Source: Antedon mediterranea (taxonomy: Eukaryota; Echinodermata; Crinoidea; Comatulida; Antedonidae). Taken from it: a DNA stretch of 64,000 bases. The translations under genes were made by a program, and so were the position numbers. Positions within the stretch are counted from its first letter, which is position 1, and the number at the start of each line of letters is the position of its first letter. The notes beneath the pieces were generated by a model. That model did not search any database, was not told where the DNA came from, and saw only the letters and a program-made list of their open reading frames with translations. Positions 10,621 through 21,850 of the stretch are shown piece after piece. Where the stretch lies: NCBI RefSeq assembly GCF_964355755.1, contig NC_092679.1, positions 124,001 to 188,000 of the forward strand, given 5' to 3'.

Positions 10621-12098
10621 TAAGTCAAAGCTACAAAGCTATATTTAAGCGCGGTTCATGGGACGCAGAAGGCCTTCCTAGTGAGCTTTTCATCGGTCTA
10701 TAATTATCATCTATTCCACGTTAAATTTCTCCTCCACCCTATTCTCACGTCAGTGAAATAAGCTTAATGCGCATGTGTAGACATAATGATTAAGAAGTAA
10801 TTTCCGTCGTCATCGTGTTTCTCATCACGAAGTAAACGCACAGAGAGCGTGACAATACCGTGAATACATCTTTCTATTAGTTGATTGTAGGTATGTTATT
10901 AATATTAATGAGTCAATATTGTGCTGTTCTGCTGCTATTATCGAACAATTCTTGTATAAGGTATAGCATTTAATGTGTTGATCGATAAATCAACGGACGT
11001 GCTCTTCTATATTCATCAAATTTATCTTGTGAATATTGTTCACTCTCTCTTATACTAATATATGCTGTATATTGTAGCCTTAATTCGTTGTATGCAGTAT
11101 CAATGCATTGAACTTCTTCATATTGTTGTTACATGAACATCTTCCATCGTCCTCGTCATTGGCAACATTAATAGCAGTTCAAAATTGCCATCGACTTACT
11201 CAACGAGTTATAGTATTATTGTCAGTATCATCATCATCATCACCAACCATAATCATCACTAAGCGTCATCATCATCATCACTATCTCATCATTTCATTAA
11301 CGTCATCATCACCCGTCATCATCATCATCATTATCACCAATCATCATCACCATCATCATCATTTCATTAACGTCATCATCACCAACCGTCGTCATCATCA
11401 TCATAACTTCACCACCATCCTCCAAATGGCATGTTCAATACCAGGCTATGATTATCCTTATACTATAGTACTAGGGTGCCAACAGATTGAATTACAGTTC
11501 AATTTTTTTTATTTCAACCAAAAAGAAACACTCACGATCTTTTGTAGCTCGTAGTAGGCCATAAATTCGTCGTCAATCCTTTACGATGCATTTAGACATT
11601 GACACTTGTATGGGTTTTTTAATTCAATATACTATAGCAATAGAGGGCGAGCTATATCCTGTAGTCTATCATGTGGTAAATTTGGGGTTTTGTAAGTGGA
11701 TATTTTTTTCTATATAAGTCCTACTTAAAATGTTTACAACTGATTGTTAAACAAAGTTCAATAACTCATTCAACTCCGTCTCGTTGCTAATTAGGCCTAA
11801 TAATTATTAAATTGATGGAAAATGACAGTGAGAAATGTGATGAACTGCTTATTCAATTCCAAATTGCATATGGCAGCTGGTCTGGTAATGCACATATTAC
11901 GTTACAATATACATGTTATTTTTAAATGCATTGAATTTTCAAGAAAAGTTTATAAATTATAATTATAATTGTTTGTTTGTCCTGTGAGATCCAGAAAAAT
12001 TTATATTTCTTTTACTTTTTTAAAATCATTTTTTTTCCTTCATTACTTTTATAAAATATTACAACTTTACCATGCAATAATTCGCAATTTTAGGCCAA
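10621..12098. other. Divergent intergenic region LRRC73 / I-kappa-B
   Basis: About 1.5 kb between two head-to-head genes. The most obvious feature is an imperfect TCA/ATC microsatellite with long CATCATCAT runs at about 11226-11420. An open frame through it (11108-11554) is only translated microsatellite (His/Ile/Ser runs). Otherwise AT-rich with no coding signal. Confidence 0.6.
11226..11420 (+). repeat. (TCA)n imperfect microsatellite
   Basis: Runs of TCATCATCATCATCA broken by CCAACC, CGTC and ATTTCATTAACG interruptions. The block TTTCATTAACGTCATCATCACC occurs twice, so part of the tract duplicated as a larger unit. Confidence 0.85.
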
Positions 12099-12120
12099 TA
12101 TAAAAACGAAACCGAGGCTT

Positions 12121-12131
12121 GGGGAATCCCC
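12121..12131. promoter_or_regulatory. Kappa-B site 1 in I-kappa-B promoter (GGGGAATCCCC)
   Basis: GGGGAATCCCC contains two overlapping matches to GGGRNWYYCC and lies about 260 bp upstream of the I-kappa-B start codon. A TATAAAAA box at 12099-12106 precedes it and CCAAT boxes follow (near 12146 and 12174), so this is promoter sequence. In vertebrates kappa-B sites in the NFKBIA promoter drive its resynthesis after NF-kappa-B activation. Confidence 0.7.
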
Positions 12132-12203
12132 ATAATTGCGAGTACCAATTGGTTGAGTGGGTCATGTGACTATTATTGGCTAATCAACGCTTTCAAAATT
12201 GTA

Positions 12204-12213
12204 GGGATTCCCC
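12204..12213. promoter_or_regulatory. Kappa-B site 2 in I-kappa-B promoter (GGGATTCCCC)
   Basis: A full match to GGGRNWYYCC about 180 bp upstream of the start codon and 83 bp from site 1. The transcription start is not fixed; it may lie between these sites or near 12235. Confidence 0.7.
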
Positions 12214-12384
12214 TAGCTTTTTATTGATCGTCGTGTCGTACATAGGAAGCAGATGCCAAGTCATCACTTATTTTGTTGAAACCTACACTAGTACCCAGCC
12301 AGTCAGCTTGATCTAACTGTAAATTGTGAATTTCAGAAAATTTATTGTTGTCAATACACAGTAAATTAGACTGTGATACCAAAT

Positions 12385-14988
12385 ATGTCTACCATTATGC
12401 CGGGACTTGTATGTAACCTTCCAACAAGCACATCAGACAACACAGAACAATCCCGAAAGCTAGGCCTAGGCCAAGAAGAAGGAAGGCCGAACTCGTCAGC
12501 GGGCCTAGCACACGATTCAATGGGAATGAACGGGCAATTTCGCAAAGAATTTGGGAATTTGAAGGTGCCTGTAGACGATTGTAGATATGATTCAGGAATA
12601 GACTCATTCAAACAAAGTGATCTGCAAGCATTGCAGGACGAAGCAGAATATGAACAGAATGAACAATTTGTGAGTAATAATAGTACGATTGTGGCAGAAC
12701 AATTTAGAGATCTGAACATAAATGACGAAGATGAAGTACCGGTGGGCCAGCACCAGTACCAATGCACAATAGATGAGGACGGTGGCTATGAAGATGTTGA
12801 TGATGCACGTTGTTGCTCTATGTCAGTCTGTCACTGTTTAACGCCAGATGCATTCAACCAAGATGAAGAAGGCGATACGTAAGTCAACGTTTTATTAGTT
12901 TATTTTCAGCAGCATTCTTTTTAAATGCCTGTTTTTGTCATTTTATTTGCCAAAAAAAAATGTCTTTTTTTTAATCTAACTTTCATTTAATTAAACAATT
13001 TAATGTCATTTCACAGAAATGGAAGTGTAATTGCATTTTTAAAATGTGGGTTTTCATTTAAAAGAGTGTTAAAAAGAACCATTGATGGGGATTTATGAAG
13101 AATTTAATTTAGTTTTCATTGATTGAAATGACAAATTAACCATTTTGATTAATAATTAAAACATCTTTTTCATCAGTTATTTTATAAGTAACATTTTTGT
13201 TTTTTAAACCCCCATTTGTTTGTATTTTGTAGGCTCCTCTCACTTTTAATGCAAAATGCTATTTAAAAAAAAAAAGGATTTTTTTTGTGTCTTTTTTCAT
13301 CTTTTGTTGTAAAACATGACATTTAGTAATTTTAAGAAATTGTATAAAGGGCGTCAATATTAACGTAAGAATTGACTCTAATTTTACATATGGAATTTTG
13401 ATGGGGATTCCCATGCTTTTGTTGCAGTTCACAAACATGTTTATTAATAGATGACCTTGAGTCACTTTGTGCCAATCTCAGCAGATAACATAATTGTATG
13501 TTGTAGATAGTTAATAGTTTCAGTATCTGTTATTAATTATACAATACATGACACATTTGTATATAATTGAAATTATGATAAAAGGTTACATTTGAAAAAT
13601 TTATTTCATAATCTTCAAAAAAAAAAATTAATGTTGCTTTGATATTTGTTTTTTAGACCACTTCATTCAAGCATAATTTACAACAGTCCACAGTATGCTC
13701 ACAAGTTTATCTCCTGTTCACCATGTGTTGAGTATCTCAGCATCCAAAATAAACTAAGACAGGTATTTAAGTATTTTTTGCTTTTAATTAAATTTTTTCG
13801 GGTAAATAATTATTTTTTTTAGATCCAGCTTTTGGTCAATGTGACATTAAAATAACATATTCAACAAAAAAAATTGAAAAAAAAATTTGTTAGGGGGACA
13901 ATATATCTTTACTTACAGTACTGTACTAGTTTGCAGATACCACATTTTACATTAGTAGTAATTTCTAATGTTGTTATTTGTGATTGATAGACACCGATGC
14001 ACCTATCAGTAATCATGAATCAAGATGAGATTGTAAGACAGTTGGTGGTTTCTGGAGCAAATCTGGAGATACAAGATCAAAGCGGACAAACTGCTTTACA
14101 CTTAGCATGTAAATATGACAACTTAAAGTTGGTTCAGACACTTACTCAACCAATTACAGATCAAGAAAGATATAAGTGGCCTGGAAGATTTCTGGAACAA
14201 CCAATTCCTCAAAACTTAGAACTTCAAAATTTTGAAGGTGATTGTTTTAATTTTTGTTAATTTGTAGTAAATACATAAAGTGACTTCTTCCGTTAACAAT
14301 AGTGAACGACAAATCTTTTCTCAATACAGACTTTTTTAGGGGATTTTTATTTGGAAATTTTTGTTGGAATTTTTCTTTCAAAATCTCATGAAATTGTGAT
14401 TCCATTGTTGTTGAAGTTGGCTCTTTGCCAATGAATACAATATACATAAGGGAATTCCCATGCATTAGTTGCCCATTTAAATTTAGGAGTTACAGTTATT
14501 GAAATTTAATAGTTAGTGGTGTAAGGAAGTGAAGATTCTAACAGTTCAACAACCTTCTATTTTTAACAGAAAAAAATTAACAATTTAAGAAAAGTATTAT
14601 TCACATTTTAAATTCTGTTAAAATTGTTTTTGTAGGATATACCTGCTTGCATTTGGCATCATTCGGTGGTAACAGTGAAATACTGCAATATTTAGTTGAT
14701 CTTGGCTGTGATGTGAATGCAAGAGATGGTAAAAGTGGTAGAACAGCCTTACATCATGCTATCGAACAAGGAAAGACAGACCTTATTAAGTTTCTTGTAC
14801 ATACGCTTAATGCAGACGTTGATGTCTTGACCTTTGACCACTGTACGCCACTGCATTTAGCTGTTAGCAGAAAATTTGGAGAAGCAATAGCGGTGTTGAT
14901 GGATGCAAATGCAGACCGTTCAATTGCAAATAGTGAGGGACTCAAAGCAGATCAACTTCACTCGTACAAATCAACATTTTGTAATTGA
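12385..14988 (+). CDS. NFKBIA: NF-kappa-B inhibitor (I-kappa-B alpha-like)
   Basis: Four exons, 12385-12878, 13657-13762, 13991-14237 and 14636-14988, close in frame to 399 aa. The protein holds NF-kappa-B dimers in the cytoplasm until it is phosphorylated and degraded. The N-terminal part has the IKK/beta-TrCP phosphodegron DDCRYDSGIDS (residues 64-74; phospho-acceptors Ser70 and Ser74), with Lys54 and Lys60 just upstream as possible ubiquitin sites. Ankyrin repeats run from about residue 166: TPLHSSII, TPMHLSVI, TALHLACK, YTCLHLASFGG, GRTALHHAIEQG and TPLHLAVS. It ends in HSYKSTFCN right after the repeats, so the acidic PEST tail of vertebrate I-kappa-B alpha is absent. Exon 1 also encodes a second acidic stretch (EDGGYEDVDDA). 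Orthology among I-kappa-B alpha, beta and epsilon is not resolved. Confidence 0.92.
13403..13412. promoter_or_regulatory. Kappa-B site 3, I-kappa-B intron 1 (GGGGATTCCC)
   Basis: Full match to GGGRNWYYCC inside intron 1, in the context GATGGGGATTCCCATGC. It may act as an intronic enhancer; chance occurrence is possible but unlikely alongside three others. Confidence 0.5.
14450..14459. promoter_or_regulatory. Kappa-B site 4, I-kappa-B intron 3 (GGGAATTCCC)
   Basis: Perfect palindromic kappa-B site inside intron 3. It shares the downstream CATGC with site 3 (CCCATGC), hinting that the two intronic sites may be related by more than the core motif. Confidence 0.5.
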
Positions 14989-15154
14989 AGTAATATCAGT
15001 GATTATTCAGAAACTTTAATGACTTAACTGGTCTGCAGTAAACTTAGCATGTGGCTCAATGCAACTAGTACTGATGTAAATAACAAAACTTTTCTCTCTA
15101 AATGTGTTTGTCTCTTATGAAGAAGAAAAAGTTGCAGTAAAACTTTTCACTACA

Positions 15155-15196
15155 ATTTGTATACATAATTTGTATACATAATTTGTATACATAAAA
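15155..15196 (+). repeat. 3 x 13-bp tandem repeat (AATTTGTATACAT)
   Basis: Three consecutive copies of AATTTGTATACAT directly before the large 61-bp array in the putative I-kappa-B 3' UTR. Confidence 0.85.
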
Positions 15197-15231
15197 TAGC
15201 AAGTTTATATCTTTTGTTGCATTCTACAATA

Positions 15232-17061
15232 TTTACTATATCACTAATCAGTTGATGAAAACAAAAGTAAAACCACTTCATTTTGGTTTTTGTTTACTAT
15301 ATCACTAATCAGTTGATGAAAACAAAAGTAAAACCACTTCATTCTGGTTTTTGTTTACTATATCACTAATCAGTTGATGAAAACAAAAGTAAAACCACTT
15401 CATTTTGGTTTTTGTTTACTATATCACTAATCAGTTGATGAAAACAAAAGAGAAACCACTTCATTCTGGTTTTTATTTACTATATCACTAATCAGTTGAT
15501 GAAAACAAAAGTAAAACCACTTCATTTTGGTTTTTGTTTACTATATCACTAATCAGTTGATGAAAACAAAAGAGAAACCACTTCATTCTGGTTTTTGTTT
15601 ACTATATCACTAATCAGTTGATGAAAACAAAAGTAAAACCACTTCATTTTGGTTTTTGTTTACTATATCACTAATCAGTTGATGAAAACAAAAGTAAAAC
15701 CACTTCATTCTGGTTTTTGTTTACTATATCACTAATCAGTTGATGAAAACAAAAGAGAAACCACTTCATTTTGGTTTTTGTTTACTATATCACTAATCAG
15801 TTGATGAAAACAAAAGTAAAACCACTTCATTCTGGTTTTTATTTACTATATCACTAATCAGTTGATGAAAACAAAAGTAAAACCACTTCATTTTGGTTTT
15901 TGTTTACTATATCACTAATCAGTTGATGAAAACAAAAGAGAAACCACTTCATTCTGGTTTTTGTTTACTATATCACTAATCAGTTGATGAAAACAAAAGT
16001 AAAACCACTTCATTCTGGTTTTTGTTTACTATATCACTAATCAGTTGATGAAAACAAAAGTAAAACCACTTCATTTTGGTTTTTGTTTACTATATCACTA
16101 ATCAGTTGATGAAAACAAAAGTAAAACCACTTCATTCTGGTTTTTGTTTACTATATCACTAATCAGTTGATGAAAACAAAAGTAAAACCACTTCATTTTG
16201 GTTTTTATTTACTATATCACTAATCAGTTGATGAAAACAAAAGTAAAACCACTTCATTCTGGTTTTTGTTTACTATATCACTAATCAGTTGATGAAAACA
16301 AAAGTAAAACCACTTCATTCTGGTTTTTGTTTACTATATCACTAATCAGTTGATGAAAACAAAAGTAAAACCACTTCATTCTGGTTTTTATTTACTATAT
16401 CACTAATCAGTTGATGAAAACAAAAGTAAAACCACTTCATTCTGGTTTTTGTTTACTATATCACTAATCAGTTGATGAAAACAAAAGTAAAACCACTTCA
16501 TTTTGGTTTTTGTTTACTATATCACTAATCAGTTGATGAAAACAAAAGTAAAACCACTTCATTCTGGTTTTTGTTTACTATATCACTAATGAGTTGATGA
16601 AAACAAAAGTAAAACCACTTCATTCTGGTTTTTGTTTACTATATCACTAATCAGTTGATGAAAACAAAAGTAAAACCACTTCATTTTGGTTTTTGTTTAC
16701 TATATCACTAATGAGTTGATGAAAACAAAAGTAAAACCACTTCATTTTGGTTTTTGTTTACTATATCACTAATCAGTTGATGAAAACAAAAGTAAAACCA
16801 CTTCATTTTGGTTTTTGTTTACTATATCACTAATCAGTTGATGAAAACAAAAGTAAAACCACTTCATTTTGGTTTTTGTTTACTATATCACTAATCAGTT
16901 GATGAAAACAAAAGAGAAACCACTTCATTCTGGTTTTTATTTACTATATCACTAATCAGTTGATGAAAACAAAAGTAAAACCACTTCATTCTGGTTTTTG
17001 TTTACTATACCACTAATCAGTTGATGAAAACAAAAGAGAAACCACTTCATTTTGGTTTTTG
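15232..17061 (+). repeat. 61-bp minisatellite, 30 copies
   Basis: Unit begins TTTACTATATCACTAATCAG and ends TTCATTYTGGTTTTTG; 1830 bp is exactly 30 x 61. Variable positions are few and shared: GTAAAA or GAGAAA, TTTTGG or TTCTGG, TTTTTG or TTTTTA, and two GAG for CAG changes (near 16590 and 16712). It lies between the I-kappa-B stop (14988) and the first AATAAA I see beyond it (17307-17312), so it may be transcribed as 3' UTR. Confidence 0.95.
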
Positions 17062-18311
17062 TGTGATTTTTTTTGCTTGCTGAAGAAATTTATTTTGTTT
17101 AATTGATATAAAACGTTAATACTACGTTTAAATTCAAATAATTTATAGGAATAAATTCACTACTAATTACTATGTATAACCATTATAATGTTTGAACTAA
17201 ATAGAAACTGTATTATTTTAGAAGTATTATACAGTATATATACAGAAATTTACAGTGTTATAAATTACTATACTTTAATCATACAATTACATGGTTGCGT
17301 TAACTTAATAAAGACATATTCTTCTTTTTTATCATTTGTTTAATTGTGTATGCACATTTATAAATGTATAACAACGGAACCTGTCTGTCTGTGTGTTGCT
17401 ATTGGATGCTTGATTTCTTGAGTAGTGCTATTTCAGAACACTATGGATATGACTCCTATTATTTAATAGAAAGTTCTCTTTGTGATGCATTTTTGTTTAC
17501 ACCAGATAACATGGTTGTTTAACTCTTGTAAAATCCTCTATTAATGTTATGTTTCTTCTTTATTTAATTTGTTATTTTCTATGCACCATTAATAGAAATA
17601 AATGTTTATGAAATGAAAACACATCCTATGACAAGTTTTTCTCAAAAGAGGAGATTATGCTAGTTGTGCACTGGTACAGTAGTACAGGAAGCAAAGTGTG
17701 TTAAATAAAGATTGAATGAAAGAAATTCTGTCTTGTATTATTTCATAGGCGTAATGGATAGACATGACTTTAGAAAAGATTAAAACATATTTTTACTTTT
17801 ATTTTCAGAAGAATGTCTAATTTAAATATTCTTTATAATAAAAAAAAAACCAATGGAAATTTTTCTTGAAGAGGAATTGGAAAGTGATAATTCTGTTTCT
17901 TCCCATCTATTGAAGATGTTAACAAACAGAATAAAATGAATAAAGTGATAATTCTGTTTCTTCCCATCTATTGAAGATGTTAACAAACAGAATAAAATGG
18001 ATTCAAGACGACTCAATAACTGTCATAGAAATACATTCTAAACTTCTAATTTCGCCACAAAGTATTACATGACTGAACAGCTGATAATACAGTACTGTGT
18101 AATTTATACGTGTATTACGTCATAAATATCATTTATTATTACTCATTTGGCGTTCCATAACATTCGCAAAAGTGGCGAGTTCGCGATAAATGACCACCTC
18201 TTTTCTCTCGGCCGAACCACCACCACAAAGCGCGAGCGTGTGGACGTTTTTAACGAATGTGTGTATGTGTGTATAATAAGTAAGGCCTACCTCTAACAAT
18301 TAGCTCGTAAC
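17062..18311. other. I-kappa-B 3' end and SYNJ2BP upstream region
   Basis: AATAAA signals occur at 17307-17312 and near 17598 and 17704. A 61-bp segment is duplicated in tandem at 17881-18001 (unit AAAGTGATAATTCTGTTTCT...). From about 18170 the sequence becomes CpG-richer (GGCGAGTTCGCG, CGCGAGCG), consistent with the SYNJ2BP promoter. No coding signal. Confidence 0.6.
17881..18001 (+). repeat. 61-bp direct duplication
   Basis: AAAGTGATAATTCTGTTTCT starts at 17881 and again at 17942; the two units are almost identical. It is unrelated in sequence to the 61-bp minisatellite upstream despite the equal period. The minus-strand open frame here (17822-18016) is repeat-derived. Confidence 0.9.
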
Positions 18312-19949
18312 ATGGCAGAAAGAGAATTTGAGACAGACTTGATTGAACTATCAAGAGGAACAACTGGTAAGTCTAAGAACATTGGAGTGAAACTTGTTTA
18401 CTGCGTCCGAGCTAGGCCTAGGAAGCCCACTACCTAGGAGTAGTCCGTGTTGGCTACTACACTAGCCCACCCACCAGACAGAGTAAACCGCTCACCGGCT
18501 TAGCTAGGCCGGAAATCCGCCGGGAGGCATGCGGCCGAGAGGGATACTCTACCTTTACTGAGTCTGGGGTAGGCCTATTTAGTATTATACTTAGACCTAG
18601 GGCCTACCATATCCCCTCTTTCTTACATGATATATTATATGCTGTCGGATACTCTACTACTATATATTACTAACTTTAACTCTAGGCCTAGGCAATACCT
18701 AAACTAGCCTAGCTAGGCCTATATAATTAATAGGGCTAATATAGGCTGTATGACTCATGACTAGCCTAACTAACCTAAGCCTAGCAACCTTAGGAAGGAA
18801 GCCCTGTTCCCTCCAATTAGAGGACCATTTTCGTACATATTATAATAATTAATATAAATAGGCCTAGGGCCTAGTAGGCCTACTGTGAAACTGAACGTAA
18901 ATAATCTATTATTTATTAAAGAGAGTGTGGCAATTTGCAACTCCACTCCCTAAAGACTTAATTGTATTAAATAAGTCTTTGTTTATGTAGAGCATCTAGA
19001 CTTGTTGTAATAAGACTTTATGCAAAGCATCTTGTGTATGTTTCAATTGTCTTGTGAATGTGTAATTACTGTACCACCTTTAAGAAAGATAGTGAATGAA
19101 TTCAATTGTGGCTGGTGGTTATCCTTGGAAATGTGTCTAAAATGAGAATTTTTTTTAAAAAATGGCAAATTTTGATTATCATAAATAAAATGGCCACACA
19201 TATTGCTACTCTTCTACTTGATTTTTATTTTATTTACTAAAAACACTGATACATTTATTTTGAAGGATTGGGATTTAATATTAAAGGTGGAAAAGATCAA
19301 CCTTATCTGCCTCTGGAAACTGGAATATTTGTCACTAAGATCCGAGATGATGGGGCAGCAGCTAAGGACGGCCGATTACAATTGGGAGATAAAATTTTAG
19401 AGGTGATAGAGACTCTATTACAGTTTGAAAATATAATTTATATCATACAGTATTGTCAATGCATAATTACTATACTTTCACCTTCAGCAATCAATTATGG
19501 TTAGATGGTTGGAGCCATTTTCTTTACTATAAGATAATTAATATCTAAGATCTGTTTTGCCTGGATATAGTATTGCTGTTGTTAATTAATTTGTTTTTTA
19601 TTTTCTTAAAATTGTCAGATTAATGAGAAGGATATGAGAGATGTAGTACACAAAGAAGCGGTAGATATATTCTTGTCTGCTGGTGAGAAAGTGAACCTGT
19701 TAGTACAACACGGTGTCGAAGAACATGTTAGGGTGAGCCTCTTTGGTTTGAGACTTGGTCAATTAACATAAGCACGTATTCTTTACAGTATTAGTAAACA
19801 GTGGTATATTATTTTTCTAGGAGATGCATCGTCAAAAGTTAGCAGCTGCACAAGAAAAAGAATCAAGAAAATTTCCATGGTTGGCATTATCAGCAGCAGT
19901 AGCTATAGGAACCATTGGAGTGTTTTATTATCTTAAATACCGCCGCTGA
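18312..19949 (+). CDS. SYNJ2BP: Synaptojanin-2-binding protein (OMP25), mitochondrial outer membrane PDZ protein
   Basis: Exons 18312-18366, 19266-19402, 19619-19732 and 19821-19949 join in phase to 144 aa (human about 145). A single PDZ domain starts with the carboxylate-binding GLGF (residues 19-22) followed by NIKGGKDQP, then [20 protein letters not shown] and [22 protein letters not shown], all close to the family. A hydrophobic segment, [19 protein letters not shown] (about residues 120-138), followed by KYRR makes it a tail-anchored protein, which in mammals goes to the mitochondrial outer membrane. Role there: PDZ scaffold binding synaptojanin-2 and other C-terminal ligands. Start chosen at [16 protein letters not shown], in line with the human N-terminus EEEINLTRG. 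AATAAA at 20594-20599. Confidence 0.92.
18405..18880. repeat. GGCCTA/CTAGG-rich tract in SYNJ2BP intron 1
   Basis: Dense short words TAGGCCTA, CTAGGCCTAGG and AGCCTAG, starting about 40 bp after exon 1. It has no fixed period, unlike the minisatellites. Similar tracts occur beside other first exons (33820-33870, 51960-52470, 54585-54890). Confidence 0.75.
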
Positions 19950-21803
19950 CATACTTTATAAACACAATAATTACTTTTCTTAAAACGCTGTGTGTCTAGG
20001 GATATGGTACCTGTATCAAAGCTTCTGACTGCTAAAGGTACGGCCAATTGCTAATATACCTTAGTGTTTCCCTAAATAATCAAACATCCCAAGAAAATAG
20101 TGAGCTTAACCCTTATCCACAAAAATACAATTTTAAAATTTGTCTGGGAATGAAAACCACAACCCCCAGTTCCTTTAATGCCAACCAGAGTCACTTTGTA
20201 TGTATATACATTGTGATGTCTCAACCTTTAGCAGCCATAATGTTATCGTATCTCTAGACACAACGTTTCTTAAATGTAGTAGATTATTAATCTTGGTCTA
20301 TGTATTTTAAATACAAGATATTTCACCATCCTTATTACTGGGTATGCACTTCAAAAGCACTTGGTACTAAATTCTAAATATTAATTACTAGCATGGCGGA
20401 CATATTGTTTTTTATTTGACTCTATTTGGATGTCCAATAATACTTGAATTGTTTTAATTGATTTAATAATGTGTTGAACTACATTTATTAAATTCATATT
20501 TTGTATGTGAAATTTCAATATTTTATTATTAATTTTGTGATTCCTTTTAGAAGCATTCATAATTGTGTACAAAATATTGAAAGAACATGAATTAATAAAG
20601 ACTGCATGATGTACATTTTGACAGATTTGTTCCATTCTAGTAATTTAAAATTTGCTGGATATGATAATGGGTATATTACTCCATGATATGATGTAATAAA
20701 TATTGATAGAGAATGTATTTTATTGTTTCTTTCATGTGGTTCAGATAACAATAATAATATCCTTGATTTATATAGCGCCTAATGTTGTGAAACCTCTAAG
20801 CGCTGTACATAAACTAATACGAAAAAAGAGAATTCCAACCACGGCAAAAAAAGCCGAAGTAAGGGGATATGCCTTCGTTGCTAACCAGATAAAAACCAAC
20901 TAAACAACAACCCAAGGCAGCTGTACTTTTATTTATTTTTTTCAGGGAAGATTTAAATTCACTCTTGTCAGGTTATGTGTGGGATTCAGACAAAAATTAA
21001 CATAGCGCCACCTATAATTTAAATATCTGCAAGTACATTGACCCTCCCACGGTCGAGTGGTTTTGAGGTTATATAAATAAAATAAACAGTAAACAATAGG
21101 CAGTAGTCTACTGTATTCAAACACATGATGGGATGGTAGTCTTCCAAGTTATTCGGACAGATTCTCTTAACAACCTCATCTCTTATGTATGGTAAATGTA
21201 TCCATTCTTACTTTGCATTAGATTGATTAGTTTAGATAGTTTTAGTTTGGGTGCTATACTATAGCCTATAATATAGTACAGCTGAGTATGTGCTTTTGTG
21301 TAGTGTGGGGCAAAAACCCCATCATGATGTTGTACAGAGTATAATAATAAGCACAAACCACAGTCGAATCTAGGGTACTAGAGTCGGATCTCAGTCAGGT
21401 GACTTATCATGATGAAGGTATATTTTGTGCAAAGCTATCTATTTTATATTTAAAGTATTTTTTGCAAAGGCGTTCTACTTCTAACAAATTGCAATATATT
21501 CTGTAAGTGGCAGGCTCCTGCTGTCGAGTGTGAATTGAAATAAAAATTTAAAAAATAAAAAAATGACAAACAAATAAAATTTGTATATATGAATATGAAT
21601 TTCCATTCATTCAATAATCAATTTCTTCATTCAACTCCACAAAATAAGGAGATTTCATTCATCAAATTTTAATTCATTACTGATAGAGTAGAATAGATGT
21701 TCACCAGTAAATTTTACACAAAAAAAAAGATCAATGGAAATAAAAATAGAAACACTTTTTATAAGTATAAATTGTTGTGATCTTTCATTCTGTTTCTTTT
21801 CAG
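19950..21803. other. SYNJ2BP 3' UTR and intergenic DNA
   Basis: AATAAA at 20594-20599 is a likely poly(A) signal. Around 20745-20830, GATTTATATAGCGCC...AAGCGCTGTACA looks like a piece of an interspersed repeat; related AAGCGC words recur near 37125 and 44605. The short open frames here (20048-20257, 20381-20635, 20942-21124) show no recognisable protein. Confidence 0.5.
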
Positions 21804-21850
21804 GACATCTTTGTCTGTGATTTCTTTGTGTTAAATCCTATTGTTTGATC

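Noticed and set aside
11108-11554. 148-codon open frame between LRRC73 and I-kappa-B
   Set aside because: It is a translated TCA/ATC microsatellite (His, Ile, Ser runs) with no splice or promoter context.
17881-18001. Remote copy of the 61-bp minisatellite
   Set aside because: Same period but no sequence similarity to the 15232-17061 unit.
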